Translations under genes and position numbers: made by a program
Source: GCA-2861595 sp035525365
GTDB taxonomy: Bacteria > Actinomycetota > Acidimicrobiia > Acidimicrobiales > GCA-2861595
Direction: 5' to 3'
DNA length: 64,000 nucleotides
Assembly (NCBI GenBank): GCA_035525365.1
Contig: DATLEK010000022.1
Location: 1-64,000, forward strand
In this document: positions 8,374-17,065 of the stretch, one piece after another
How positions within the stretch are numbered: the stretch's first letter is position 1
How the letters are laid out: every line of letters starts with the position of its first letter
Notes under the pieces: model-generated
The model's database searches: none
What the model was told of the DNA's origin: nothing
Seen by the model: only the letters and a program-made list of their open reading frames with translations

Positions 8374-10305
8374 ATGACCAGTCCCAAACTCCAGCCCTTT
8401 CGCCTCGTCGCCAGCATCCTCGCCGGCCTTCTGATCACAGGGCTCGCCGCGGTAGGTTTCCCGGCCCGGCCGGCGGGCGCCACGTCCAGCGCCCTTGGGG
8501 AGCGGGCGGGCTTCTCGCCTGGCGGGCCTTTCATCTGGAGCAGCGACGCCGATCTCGCCCGGGACCTCGATGCCATGGCCGCCACGGGCGCCAGGTGGGT
8601 GCGGGTGGACTTCGACTGGTCCTCAATAGAGGCCTCGCCGGGCAGCTTCAACTGGGGTCCCACGGACCGCGTGGTCAACCAGGCCCAGGCCCGGGGCCTG
8701 CGGATCATCGCCCTGCCCGCCTACACGCCGGCTTGGGCCCGTCCCCCCGGCACCACGGACAAGTACCCCCCCTCCCAGCCCTCGACCTTCGGGGCATTCG
8801 TCCGCGCTGCGGTGCAGCGCTACTCGCCGTCCGGCGTGAAGACATGGGAGATCTGGAACGAGCCGAACATCACCGGGTTCTGGCAGCCGAAGCCCAACGC
8901 GGCGGCCTACACGGCCCTTCTCCAGGCAGGCGCTTCGGCGGTCCGCGGCGTTGATCCCTCGGCGACGGTGCTCAGCGCGGGGCTGTCGCCCGCCACCGAC
9001 GCGGCCGACGGCTCGCAGGTATCCCCGATCACCTTTCTCCGCCAGATCTACGCCGCCAACGGGGGGCCTTCATTCGATGCCGTGGGCATCCACCCCTACA
9101 GCTTCCCGGCCATGCCCATGGACCCCACGACGGCGAGCTGGAACACCTTCTACCGCCTGCCCCTGCTGCGTGACGTCATGGTGACGAACGGTGACAGCGC
9201 AAAGCAGATCTGGGCGACGGAATTCGGCGCCCCGACCTCCGGGTCCGGCGCGGTGAGCGAGAGCGTCCAGTCTCAGATGGTGACGGAGGCCTACAACGCC
9301 TTCACCAGCTGGTCGTGGACCGGGCCCCTGCTCTGGTACTCCTACCGGGACCAGGGAACAAACGCCCTCGATCGTGAGGACAACTTCGGCATGGTCCGCC
9401 GCGACTTCACGCCGAAGGCGGCGGCGGCCACCTTCACCGCCTTGATGACCGCGCCTGCGCCGACCACCACCACCACGGTGGCGCCGACGACCACAACGAC
9501 GGTGGCCCCGACGACCACAACGACAGCACCGACCGCTCCCGCTCCCGTTGCGCCCCAGGGCTACCGCACCGTGTCCAGCGATGGCAGTTCGGTCACCTAC
9601 CGTGACGGGCTTGCGGCGACATCGACACCGCCTGTCCCGATACAGACTGCTGATCCGGTGATCGGTGCCGCCGCTCGCCACGGTGGAGGGACTTGGGCCA
9701 CGACGGGCAAGGGAGCCGTCTTCGCCATCGGCGGCGCCCCCTTCCTCGGCTCCCTGGCCGGTCAGCGGCTCAACAAGCCGATCGTAGGCGTGGCCGCCAC
9801 GCCATCCGGCGGCGGGTACTGGCTCGTGGCTTCAGACGGCGGCGTCTTCGCTTTCGGTGACGCCCGCTTTGCGGGTTCCACCGGAGCCGTCAAGCTCAAC
9901 CGGCTCGTGATTGGAATGACCTCGACTCCCTCCGGTGCCGGGTACTGGCTCGTGGCTTCAGACGGCGGCGTCTTCGCTTTCGGTGACGCCCGCTTTCTCG
10001 GATCCACCGGAGCCATCAAGCTCAACCGGCCGATCGTCGGCATGACCTCGACCCCCTCCGGTGCCGGGTACTGGCTCGTGGCCTCTGACGGCGGCGTCTT
10101 CGCTTTCGGTGACGCGCTGTTCTTCGGCTCGACGGGTGCCATCTCCTTGAGCCAACCCATCGTCGGCATGACCTCGACCCCCTCCGGTGCCGGGTACTGG
10201 CTCGTGGCCTCTGACGGCGGGATCTTCGCTTTCGGTGATGCCCGCTTCCTCGGATCCGCGCCGGGGCAGGGCCCGGCCACCGCTGCGCTCGTCGGGGTCA
10301 GTTGA
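8374..10305 (+). CDS. Secreted glycoside hydrolase (clan GH-A-like) with C-terminal 42-residue repeats
   Basis: This 643-residue exported protein has a signal peptide over about residues 1-36. A TIM-barrel-like glycosidase domain spans about 45-355, followed by a Thr/Pro linker (364-390) and a repeat domain (439-632). The likely acid/base is E163 in WEIWNEPN and the likely nucleophile is E283 in IWATEFGAP, as in GH5/GH39-type enzymes. The repeats contain GYWLVASDGGVFAFGDARF at a spacing of exactly 42 residues. It is preceded by a c-di-GMP-I riboswitch candidate and ends convergently with an 8-bp overlap on the next gene. It probably trims or releases the extracellular polysaccharide made by the neighbouring genes; the substrate is unknown. 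Confidence 0.85.
   Translation: MTSPKLQPFRLVASILAGLLITGLAAVGFPARPAGATSSALGERAGFSPGGPFIWSSDADLARDLDAMAATGARWVRVDFDWSSIEASPGSFNWGPTDRVVNQAQARGLRIIALPAYTPAWARPPGTTDKYPPSQPSTFGAFVRAAVQRYSPSGVKTWEIWNEPNITGFWQPKPNAAAYTALLQAGASAVRGVDPSATVLSAGLSPATDAADGSQVSPITFLRQIYAANGGPSFDAVGIHPYSFPAMPMDPTTASWNTFYRLPLLRDVMVTNGDSAKQIWATEFGAPTSGSGAVSESVQSQMVTEAYNAFTSWSWTGPLLWYSYRDQGTNALDREDNFGMVRRDFTPKAAAATFTALMTAPAPTTTTTVAPTTTTTVAPTTTTTAPTAPAPVAPQGYRTVSSDGSSVTYRDGLAATSTPPVPIQTADPVIGAAARHGGGTWATTGKGAVFAIGGAPFLGSLAGQRLNKPIVGVAATPSGGGYWLVASDGGVFAFGDARFAGSTGAVKLNRLVIGMTSTPSGAGYWLVASDGGVFAFGDARFLGSTGAIKLNRPIVGMTSTPSGAGYWLVASDGGVFAFGDALFFGSTGAISLSQPIVGMTSTPSGAGYWLVASDGGIFAFGDARFLGSAPGQGPATAALVGVS
9688..10269 (+). repeat. 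Five tandem 126-bp coding repeats (42-residue units)
   Basis: The 3' third of the glycosidase gene is made of 126-bp units. The four later units are nearly identical at DNA level (for example the block TCTTCGCTTTCGGTGACGCC recurs), and the first unit is diverged. The translated units share the pattern PIVGMTSTPSGAGYWLVASD, then GGVFAFGDA. Such units probably form a beta-propeller-like or wall-binding domain. DNA identity between units suggests recent duplication or gene conversion. Confidence 0.9.
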
Positions 10306-11344
10306 GCGATGGCACCAGGGACCGGTACACGGCCGCAGTGCCTGTTGCGGTGGCGGCCCAGCTGAAGCGGCTCGCCCGCTCCATCCCGGCGACTCCGAGC
10401 GCGGCCCGCTCGTCGTCGTCAGCAATGAGTCGGCGCAATGTCGCGGCCAACTCGTCGACGGCTCCGGGCGCGACGATGCAAGCGGCGTCGCCGAGGACCT
10501 CGGGGAGGGACGCCACCCGGGTGGCGACCACGGCTGCTCCGCAGGCCATCGCCTCGAGCGGCGGGAGCCCGAAACCCTCGTACCGCGAGCAGTAGGCCAC
10601 AACGGTCGCCGCCCCGTATAGCGGCGGCAGCGCCTCTCGGGGGACATAGCCGAGCATCCGCGCTCCGGGCGGTACAGCGCCGCCCCGGCCTACGGCGCCC
10701 GCCAGCACCAGGGGCACGCCGGCCTCCCGGCAGGCGACAGCCAGGCCGGCCACGTCCTTACGGGGTTCCAGTGTTCCGACCTGCAACACGCATCGCTCGG
10801 GGAGCTCGTAGAGAGCCCTGACGGCGGCAACCTCCTCCGGCGATGGTGGCTGCATGTCCGGCGCAGGGGCCAGGGGCACGATTGAGGCATCGCGACCGAA
10901 CCGCGACGCCACCCGTTCGGCGGTGAAGGCCGACATGACCACGAGAGCGTCCGCTCGCCATATCGCCTGGCGAACCAGGCCCCGTTCGTTGAGCGCTCGC
11001 CACCGCGAGAAGGCCCACGGGACATCGAACACCGACAGATCATGAACGGTGACGACGCTTGGCGCCCGCGGGCGCAACGGGATGTCCACGTCAAGCCCGT
11101 GCACGAGCTCGACGCGACCCAGGCCCCGCATCCCCGAAAGGGCGCGCCGCGCCCCGGTCGCCACTGGACGAACGATCGGTGTCACCCCGCCGAACAGCTC
11201 CCCCACGGCGTGGGCCTGTACCGCCGCGGCCAGGTCAGCGTCAACGGCCGCCGGGAGCGCCCGGAGTAGCTCCCGGATGTAGGTCTGAACCCCGCTGCCG
11301 CCTGGCCCGAGGGCCAGCGCGTTCAGGCCGATTCGGGATCGCAC
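10298..11344 (-). CDS. Glycosyltransferase, GT4-like (GT-B fold)
   Basis: This is a 348-residue GT-B glycosyltransferase. The N-terminal GSGVQTYIRELLRAL is an acceptor-side glycine loop. The C-terminal half has LQVGTLEPRKDVAGL, CSRYEGFGLPPLEAMACGAA and VVATRVASLPEVLGDAA, which form the nucleotide-sugar site with the E-x7-E motif. I chose the GTG at 11344; it overlaps the 3' end of the upstream polymerase gene by 22 bp and gives the usual family start (RIGLNALALGPGGSG). A longer open frame continues through the polymerase gene and is rejected. Its 3' end overlaps the glycosidase gene convergently. Confidence 0.88.
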   Translation of the reverse strand: MRSRIGLNALALGPGGSGVQTYIRELLRALPAAVDADLAAAVQAHAVGELFGGVTPIVRPVATGARRALSGMRGLGRVELVHGLDVDIPLRPRAPSVVTVHDLSVFDVPWAFSRWRALNERGLVRQAIWRADALVVMSAFTAERVASRFGRDASIVPLAPAPDMQPPSPEEVAAVRALYELPERCVLQVGTLEPRKDVAGLAVACREAGVPLVLAGAVGRGGAVPPGARMLGYVPREALPPLYGAATVVAYCSRYEGFGLPPLEAMACGAAVVATRVASLPEVLGDAACIVAPGAVDELAATLRRLIADDDERAALGVAGMERASRFSWAATATGTAAVYRSLVPSLN

Positions 11345-12675
11345 CGGGCCACCACGGCAATCAACAACCAGAAGAGAAGGTCCATCGGAAATATCTCGAA
11401 GTACGTGGCCACCACGGACGCGGCAGCAGCTGCCACCACCATCGCCGACACCCCCGACGCGAGGGCGGCGTCTCGTCCGGCGAGGCGTTTCGCCGCGGCC
11501 CGGGTGCAGGCGAAAGCAGCAACGAGGAGCAGCACCAACAGCCACAACCCGAGCAGTCCCAGCTCGAGAAGGATCTTGAAGTAGAAGTTGTCGGGTTGGT
11601 AGGTCTTCGCCCCGTCCGGCCCCGCCACCTTCTCGGCCGCGGCCCCGCTGGCGCCCACACCTACGCCCAACGGGTGGGCCAGAACCCGGCCGATATTTTC
11701 CTGCCACGAACTCGTTCGTTGCTCCGCACTGGACGGTGACAGCGCCGAGGAGGCGAACTCGCCGGGCAGGAAGGCGACGGAGACCGCGGCCAGAGGTATC
11801 AGGAGGAGAAGTACCCGGTAGCGATGAGCGCCGAGATAAGCAATGCCCACCGCCGCACCCAGCCACGCGCCCCGAACGACGCTGGAGAGGAGCCCGAGGC
11901 CGAGGAGGGGAAGGAGAAGCAGGAAGACGCGGTTGCGCCAGCGCCGTGGCTCGGAGAGAGCCTGGGGGATGCCCACAAGCAGGACCACCATCAGGAAAAA
12001 GCCAAACCCGAAGGGCTGGTTGAACGTCGAGAACGAGCGCAGGAAGCCGCCCGTGAAGCGGATGGTGTCGTTGTAGGGATAGCCCATGGCGTTGAGCCGG
12101 CCAGCGCCGAGGACCTGCTGCACCAGCCCGTATGCCGCGGTGAGCGCTCCGACAACCATCAAGATGGTCACCAGACGGTCCCGCTCGCGCCCGTCGAGCG
12201 GGCATCGCCAGACGGCTACGGCCACCAGCACGAAGAAGTAGCCGACCTTGAGGCCCACCAGTGCCTGGGCTCCACCGATGGCCAACCCGGAGACAACCGC
12301 CAAACCCACCAAACCGATGACCGCCGGGGACCACCCGGGAAGCCGCTCCTTCGAGTCGGCGCGGGCCGTGGCGGGCGCCAGAAACGTGCATAACAGGGTG
12401 GCCAGGACAAGGCCCTCCTTCCAGCCGTCGAGAGCCGGGGGGTGTGGAACGATGATGAGAAGGCCGTTGAAGGGGGCCAAGGCAGCCAGCACCAGCAGTC
12501 CACGCTGGGGTCGCTGGGCAAGCCCGATGGCGAGCGGAACGCCACAAGCCAGGAGAGCCACGGTGGCCACGCCCGGTGGACCAAGTACGGCGACCAACGC
12601 GACCACTGGCACGTTGACAGCTACGAGAAGGGGGAACTCGGGGCGCGTGCATATGGCTGGGAGGGCCACGGCCAT
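11323..12675 (-). CDS. O-antigen ligase / Wzy-like polysaccharide polymerase
   Basis: This 450-residue integral membrane protein has about 11-12 hydrophobic segments. A large extracytoplasmic loop sits in the C-terminal half, with SSWQENIGRVLAHPLGVGVG and the following GAKTYQPDNFYFKILLELG. That combination, with H and R residues in the loop, is the WzyC/O-antigen ligase pattern. It probably polymerises lipid-linked repeat units outside the membrane. It is transcribed divergently from the BY-kinase-like gene and overlaps the following glycosyltransferase gene. Confidence 0.85.
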   Translation of the reverse strand: MAVALPAICTRPEFPLLVAVNVPVVALVAVLGPPGVATVALLACGVPLAIGLAQRPQRGLLVLAALAPFNGLLIIVPHPPALDGWKEGLVLATLLCTFLAPATARADSKERLPGWSPAVIGLVGLAVVSGLAIGGAQALVGLKVGYFFVLVAVAVWRCPLDGRERDRLVTILMVVGALTAAYGLVQQVLGAGRLNAMGYPYNDTIRFTGGFLRSFSTFNQPFGFGFFLMVVLLVGIPQALSEPRRWRNRVFLLLLPLLGLGLLSSVVRGAWLGAAVGIAYLGAHRYRVLLLLIPLAAVSVAFLPGEFASSALSPSSAEQRTSSWQENIGRVLAHPLGVGVGASGAAAEKVAGPDGAKTYQPDNFYFKILLELGLLGLWLLVLLLVAAFACTRAAAKRLAGRDAALASGVSAMVVAAAAASVVATYFEIFPMDLLFWLLIAVVARCDPESA

Positions 12676-12692
12676 TCAATGGGGAGCGTACC

Positions 12693-12721
12693 CCCGCCAC
12701 CGAGAGGGCCGGCGTGGCGGG
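12693..12721. promoter_or_regulatory. Inverted repeat in divergent intergenic region
   Basis: CCCGCCAC at 12693-12700 is the reverse complement of GTGGCGGG at 12714-12721, with a 13-nt spacer. It lies between the divergent polymerase and chain-length/BY-kinase genes, 21 bp before the latter's ATG. It could be an operator or a leader hairpin. The arms are GC-rich, so a chance match in this genome is possible. Confidence 0.35.
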
Positions 12722-12742
12722 CGGGTAGCCTCGCGATCGGGT

Positions 12743-14203
12743 ATGGAACTAACCGCGCATTTCCGGGTGATGTGGCGGCGACGGTGGCGCATCATCATCG
12801 TGTCGATCCTCATCGCCGGCGCGGTGTACGCGCTGAGTTCGTCGCGCCCGCCGGTGTACCGGGCCGAGGCGCTACTGGCTGTCAGGTCGGGGCGAGCTGC
12901 AACAGGAGACGCACCGAGCCAGGAGGACACGCTGTTCCTGGCCCGGACCTATTCCGAACTGGCCAAAACGCGCCCCGTCGTTTCGGATGGCGTGCGCCGG
13001 TCAGGTCTGGCCATCTCGACCGGCGCAGCTCTCCAGAGAATTGATGTCAACGCAAGTACCGACGTGGGCTTCGTGTCGGTGTCTGCGACGGGGCCAACGC
13101 GAAGCGCGGCCGGGCGATTGGCTCAGGGCCTCTCCCGAGCATTGACCGCCACCGTCGAGCGCCAGGAAGCGGCCGCGTTGGCGGCCGATGTGACCCCATT
13201 GGGCGACGAGATCACGCGCCTCGAAGCCGAACTTGCGAGATTGCCGGAAGACGCGCCACAAAGGGCCGCCGTCGAGGCGCGCTACACCTCCCTGCTCAGT
13301 GCTGTCACGGAACGGGAATTGAGGCCGGCGAACGGCATGGCCGTGATATCTCCATCACGGGCTGGTACGGCGCCCATTTCCCCCGCGCCGTTTCGTGACG
13401 CCCTGCTCGCCCTCATAGCGGCCCTCGTTGTCAACGCGGAGCTGGCCGTGTTGTTGGAGGTGATGAGCGACCGGTTCCGCAGAGAGAACCTTGTCGAAGA
13501 GGTTTCGCGCGTCACCGGTTTGCCGGTGCTGGCCGAGGTCCCGAGTGGCGATGACATCGATGTGATCGAGGCCTTTCGCACCCTGCGCTCGAATCTCATG
13601 TTCATGGATACCCCGGGCATGTTGCGAACCGTCGCCATCGTGAGCGTGGATCCGGGTGCCGGCAAGTCTTACTGTGCGATCCATCTGGCGGCCTCCGCCG
13701 CCGAGCTCGAGCTCGCCGTCGTACTCATCGATGGCGATCTGCGGTGGCCGATGATTCACGAACGCATGGACATCGAGCGCACTCCGGGATTGAGCGAGGT
13801 GCTGCGAGGCGCTGCCGTCGACAGCGCCGTGGTCCACCCACGGGAGTATCCGAAGCTGGGGGTGCTGCCGGCGGGTTCGCCCGCCGGCGATCCAGCGGGG
13901 CTGGTGGGAGGCGGGCTACTCAGAAAGCTCTTCGCCGACCTTTCGGCTCAGCTCGTAATCGTCGACACGCCGGCGGAAACTCTCTTCTCCGACGCCATGA
14001 CCCTCGCTCTTCAATGCGATGTCACCATCGTCGTGATCGACGCCCGTTCGACCCATCGCCGAGCGGTGCGACGACTGGTCGAGAGCCTGCGCCGGGTGAA
14101 CGCCAATCCCATCGGCGTGGTCATCAACCGCACCGACCGCTTGTCCCGGCCCTCCTACTATGCGAGAGAGGGACGCAAATCGGCCGACGCGATCAGTTCG
14201 TGA
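12743..14203 (+). CDS. Wzz-type chain-length determinant fused to BY-kinase-like P-loop ATPase
   Basis: This 486-residue protein is a polysaccharide co-polymerase. Transmembrane helix 1 lies at about residues 16-32, with a periplasmic coiled region (about 60-205) and helix 2 at about 218-240. A cytoplasmic MinD-like kinase domain follows. Walker A is DPGAGKS (303-309), Walker A' is VVLIDGDLRWP (327-336) and Walker B is LVIVDTP (404-410). The C-terminal tail has only one adjacent Tyr pair (472-473) instead of the usual longer Tyr cluster. The ATG at 12743 places the first helix correctly; the upstream open frame is antisense to the polymerase gene. It probably sets chain length with the adjacent Wzy-like protein. 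Confidence 0.88.
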   Translation: MELTAHFRVMWRRRWRIIIVSILIAGAVYALSSSRPPVYRAEALLAVRSGRAATGDAPSQEDTLFLARTYSELAKTRPVVSDGVRRSGLAISTGAALQRIDVNASTDVGFVSVSATGPTRSAAGRLAQGLSRALTATVERQEAAALAADVTPLGDEITRLEAELARLPEDAPQRAAVEARYTSLLSAVTERELRPANGMAVISPSRAGTAPISPAPFRDALLALIAALVVNAELAVLLEVMSDRFRRENLVEEVSRVTGLPVLAEVPSGDDIDVIEAFRTLRSNLMFMDTPGMLRTVAIVSVDPGAGKSYCAIHLAASAAELELAVVLIDGDLRWPMIHERMDIERTPGLSEVLRGAAVDSAVVHPREYPKLGVLPAGSPAGDPAGLVGGGLLRKLFADLSAQLVIVDTPAETLFSDAMTLALQCDVTIVVIDARSTHRRAVRRLVESLRRVNANPIGVVINRTDRLSRPSYYAREGRKSADAISS

Positions 14204-14237
14204 TCGAAGCCATTTTCCCAATCGGCAGTCGGCGTCC

Positions 14238-15356
14238 ATGCGTGCGCTTTTCCTGAACGAGAACATAGGCGGTCACCGCACGGTCCACCTCCATGTCGAA
14301 CGCGCCCTCGAGGGCAGCGGGGTAGACGCTCGTTTCGTGCACATTCCATCACCCGGACTGTGTCGTCGGGTGGTCGGTGCCGGCGTTCCCGGGCTGGGCC
14401 GCCTCGATCTCGACCTGCAGCCCCTTCGGGCGCAGCTGGCCCTCAGCGCCATCGCCCGCCGGCAGATCCTTCGCCTCGACGGCTGGTTCGACGTGCTGCA
14501 CGTCTACACCCAGAACGCCGCCCTGCTCTCCACCGGTCTCCTGCGGCATCACCCGACGGTGGTGTCACTCGACACGACCAACGCCCTCAACGCCTACCGG
14601 TTGCCCTACCGGTCGCCCACGCGGTGGACCCCGCTTGCCTTGCGGGCGACGGTTCCCATCGAGCGTCGCGTCTACAGGGCGGCCACCCTAATGGTGGCCC
14701 AATCGGAGTACGCCGCCGCATCCCTGCGGTCCGACTACGGCGTGCCCGACAACAAGCTGAGGGTGATCCCCCTCGGCATCGGCCTGCCTGATGGACCGCC
14801 GGCCCGCCCGGGCGCCGCCGGCCTCCCTCGTATCGTCTTTGTCGGTACCACCATGGAGAGGAAGGGCGGGAACCGCCTGCTGGAGGTTTTCGGGGCCCAC
14901 CTGCGGGAGCGGGCCACCTTGGCCCTGGTGACCCGGGAGGACGTGGCCCCTCGGCCAGGCGTGGAGGTGATCAGCGACGTCACCGCCGGAGATGGACGGA
15001 TCTGGCCGATCCTCAGGTCGGCGGCGATCTTCGCCTTCCCGAGCACGATCGATCAGGCGCCCAACGCCGTCCTGGAGGCCATGGCCGTCGGCCTTCCCGT
15101 CGTGGCGGTTCGCACCGGTGCCATTGCCGAGATGGTGGAGGACGGCGTGAGTGGGATCCTGATCCATCTTGAGGACGAGGGTCGAGCGCTGCTGCGAGCG
15201 CTGACCACCCTCCTCGATGATCCCGCACTTCGCGCGCGGATGGGTGCAGCAGCCCTGAAGCGAGCCAGGGAACGTTTCGATGCCCGCCGTACGACGGCGG
15301 CGCTGGTGGAGACACTCGAGGAAGCCCACAGCCTCCGGCCGTACTCCACGATCTGA
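14238..15356 (+). CDS. Glycosyltransferase family 4 protein
   Basis: This 372-residue GT-B enzyme starts 35 nt after the BY-kinase-like gene on the same strand. The N-terminal domain begins MRALFLNENIGGHRTVHLH. The donor-binding half has RIVFVGTTMERKGGNRLLEV, PSTIDQAPNAVLEAMAVGLP and VVAVRTGAIAEMVEDGVSG, with E-x7-E-like spacing. The ATG at 14238 was chosen over an upstream in-frame ATG that lies inside the previous gene. Donor and acceptor sugars cannot be inferred. Confidence 0.87.
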   Translation: MRALFLNENIGGHRTVHLHVERALEGSGVDARFVHIPSPGLCRRVVGAGVPGLGRLDLDLQPLRAQLALSAIARRQILRLDGWFDVLHVYTQNAALLSTGLLRHHPTVVSLDTTNALNAYRLPYRSPTRWTPLALRATVPIERRVYRAATLMVAQSEYAAASLRSDYGVPDNKLRVIPLGIGLPDGPPARPGAAGLPRIVFVGTTMERKGGNRLLEVFGAHLRERATLALVTREDVAPRPGVEVISDVTAGDGRIWPILRSAAIFAFPSTIDQAPNAVLEAMAVGLPVVAVRTGAIAEMVEDGVSGILIHLEDEGRALLRALTTLLDDPALRARMGAAALKRARERFDARRTTAALVETLEEAHSLRPYSTI

Positions 15357-15446
15357 CACGGGCCAGAGCAGGACCGGCTCAACGGGCGTCCTACCATCAT
15401 CTCTACCGTGGCGAGCCCTACGGGATGTTGCTTCCGAGGACCCGGT

Positions 15447-16958
15447 CTATCCGGCACCAGGATCCCCCTCGGTTGCGGTTCCTGCCCGCCGACTCAGCTT
15501 CAACTGCTTTACTTCCCCGAGCACTCCCGAGATCTGCAGACCACCCAGGAAGACCAGCGCTACTGCTGCGGCTACCACAGGCCAGGGTGCAACCAGTTCT
15601 GTGGCCAGGCCGGCTCCAAGAGCCACACCACCGGAGCCGAGAGTACCGAGAACGGGCCGCATCGGCACCAGGCCGCGCACACCTGTGGTCCGGGTCACCG
15701 CCCACCACATGGCGCACAGCACAACTACCTCTGTGAGCAGTGTCGCCAGCGCGGCGCCTTGGTAGGACATTGCCGGGATCAGCACCAGGTTGAGGCTCAC
15801 GTTCAGGGCCAGCCCGGCGAGCGTCACCAATGGGTAGACCCTCTGCTTACCGGCCGACACCATGGACGTGTAACCGAGCAGGACGAATATGTGAATCGTC
15901 GCGCCGGTGACGACGAGGCGGGCCGCGTCAGCGCCCTTGACGTACTTCTCCCCGTAGAGCAGACCGATAGCTGTCTCAGCGAGCACGACGAACTGAATCG
16001 CAAGGAACACGGCTGCTACTGCGAAGAGAGTTGCGACACGACGGCAGACGGCGCGGAACTCGTCGACGTCGTCCGGCCAGGCCCGCACGAGCATTGTCGC
16101 CGTCGGCGTGAGGACTGCAACCGCAAGCAACACGACCACGTCGGCGAACTTGTATCCGATGGCATACACACCCACGGACTCGAAGGTGTCGAGCCGGGAC
16201 AGCATGACGAGGTCCACCTTGTAATAGAGGGTGCTCAAGGCAGTCCCGATAGCGAGAGGAACTGCGTCCACCAGCATGACGCGCCAGAGCGCCCAGTCCA
16301 CGCGGGGACGAGGACGGAGCACGCCCAGGCGACTGGCCTTCCAGAAGAGCCCGATGACATCGTTGACGACGAAGGGCACGGTGAACCAGATGAGGGAAGG
16401 ACGCCAAAACGCAATGGCAACTGTGCACCCGAGCTGAGCCGTCTGTCCCATCACGTCGGCCACGGCCACAGCGGCCAGACGCATCCGGGCCTGGAATAGA
16501 GCATCGAGCGCTCGAGACGGTGTGGCAATGACGACGACCATCCCGGCGACCGCGGTCGCCCTCACCACGCTGTCCGGGTAGCCACCCAGCAACACCACGG
16601 CCATCGCGAGGGAGTAACCCATCAGTCCGAGAACTATCCGGAGGCCGACATACGCGCCGGCAAAATCGAGCGTGTCGCGCTCGTCGCGGACCAACGCGGC
16701 CAGCACCACGCGGCCGATCCCGAACCCGGTGATGATGGACATCAAGCCGAGCAGGCCGAACACGAACGAGAACCGGCCGAACTCGGCCAGCGAGAGCCGC
16801 TGCGCGATGAGGACCATGCCGCCCCACCCGAGCGCGGCGACAACCAGCCGGCTCGCTACCAGTGCGGTGGAGTTGGCGAGCAACCCCCTGCCCTCCCCCG
16901 GTCCGGGCGGCGGCAGCGGGCCTTCGCTGGACGCGGGCAGGGAGTCGCCAGCAGTCAT
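15447..16958 (-). CDS. Polysaccharide flippase (Wzx / MATE-like)
   Basis: This 503-residue membrane protein has 12-14 predicted helices. It begins with a short hydrophilic tail and GLLANSTALVASRLVVAALG, a typical start for Wzx/MurJ-like flippases. Other typical segments are LYYKVDLVMLSRLDTFESVG, YAIGYKFADVVVLLA, and near the C-terminus YPLVTLAGLALNVSLNLVLI. It would move undecaprenyl-linked repeat units across the membrane for the Wzy-like polymerase. The ATG at 16958 is chosen; open frame continues about 48 codons further but into the divergent promoter region. Confidence 0.88.
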   Translation of the reverse strand: MTAGDSLPASSEGPLPPPGPGEGRGLLANSTALVASRLVVAALGWGGMVLIAQRLSLAEFGRFSFVFGLLGLMSIITGFGIGRVVLAALVRDERDTLDFAGAYVGLRIVLGLMGYSLAMAVVLLGGYPDSVVRATAVAGMVVVIATPSRALDALFQARMRLAAVAVADVMGQTAQLGCTVAIAFWRPSLIWFTVPFVVNDVIGLFWKASRLGVLRPRPRVDWALWRVMLVDAVPLAIGTALSTLYYKVDLVMLSRLDTFESVGVYAIGYKFADVVVLLAVAVLTPTATMLVRAWPDDVDEFRAVCRRVATLFAVAAVFLAIQFVVLAETAIGLLYGEKYVKGADAARLVVTGATIHIFVLLGYTSMVSAGKQRVYPLVTLAGLALNVSLNLVLIPAMSYQGAALATLLTEVVVLCAMWWAVTRTTGVRGLVPMRPVLGTLGSGGVALGAGLATELVAPWPVVAAAVALVFLGGLQISGVLGEVKQLKLSRRAGTATEGDPGAG

Positions 16959-17065
16959 CGTCGGTCGGTGTTGGACCGCCCGCTCATGAGAAGAAACTAG
17001 TCCGGTCGGAGGACCTGGCCCGCCCGAATCGACCGTTGGGACTGAACGCGCCACGATGGACGAGC

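Noticed and set aside
11345..12700. A long in-frame extension upstream of the glycosyltransferase at 10298-11344
   Set aside because: It reads the polymerase gene out of frame and gives an Arg/Pro/Gly-rich product. The glycosyltransferase fold starts at the GTG at 11344.
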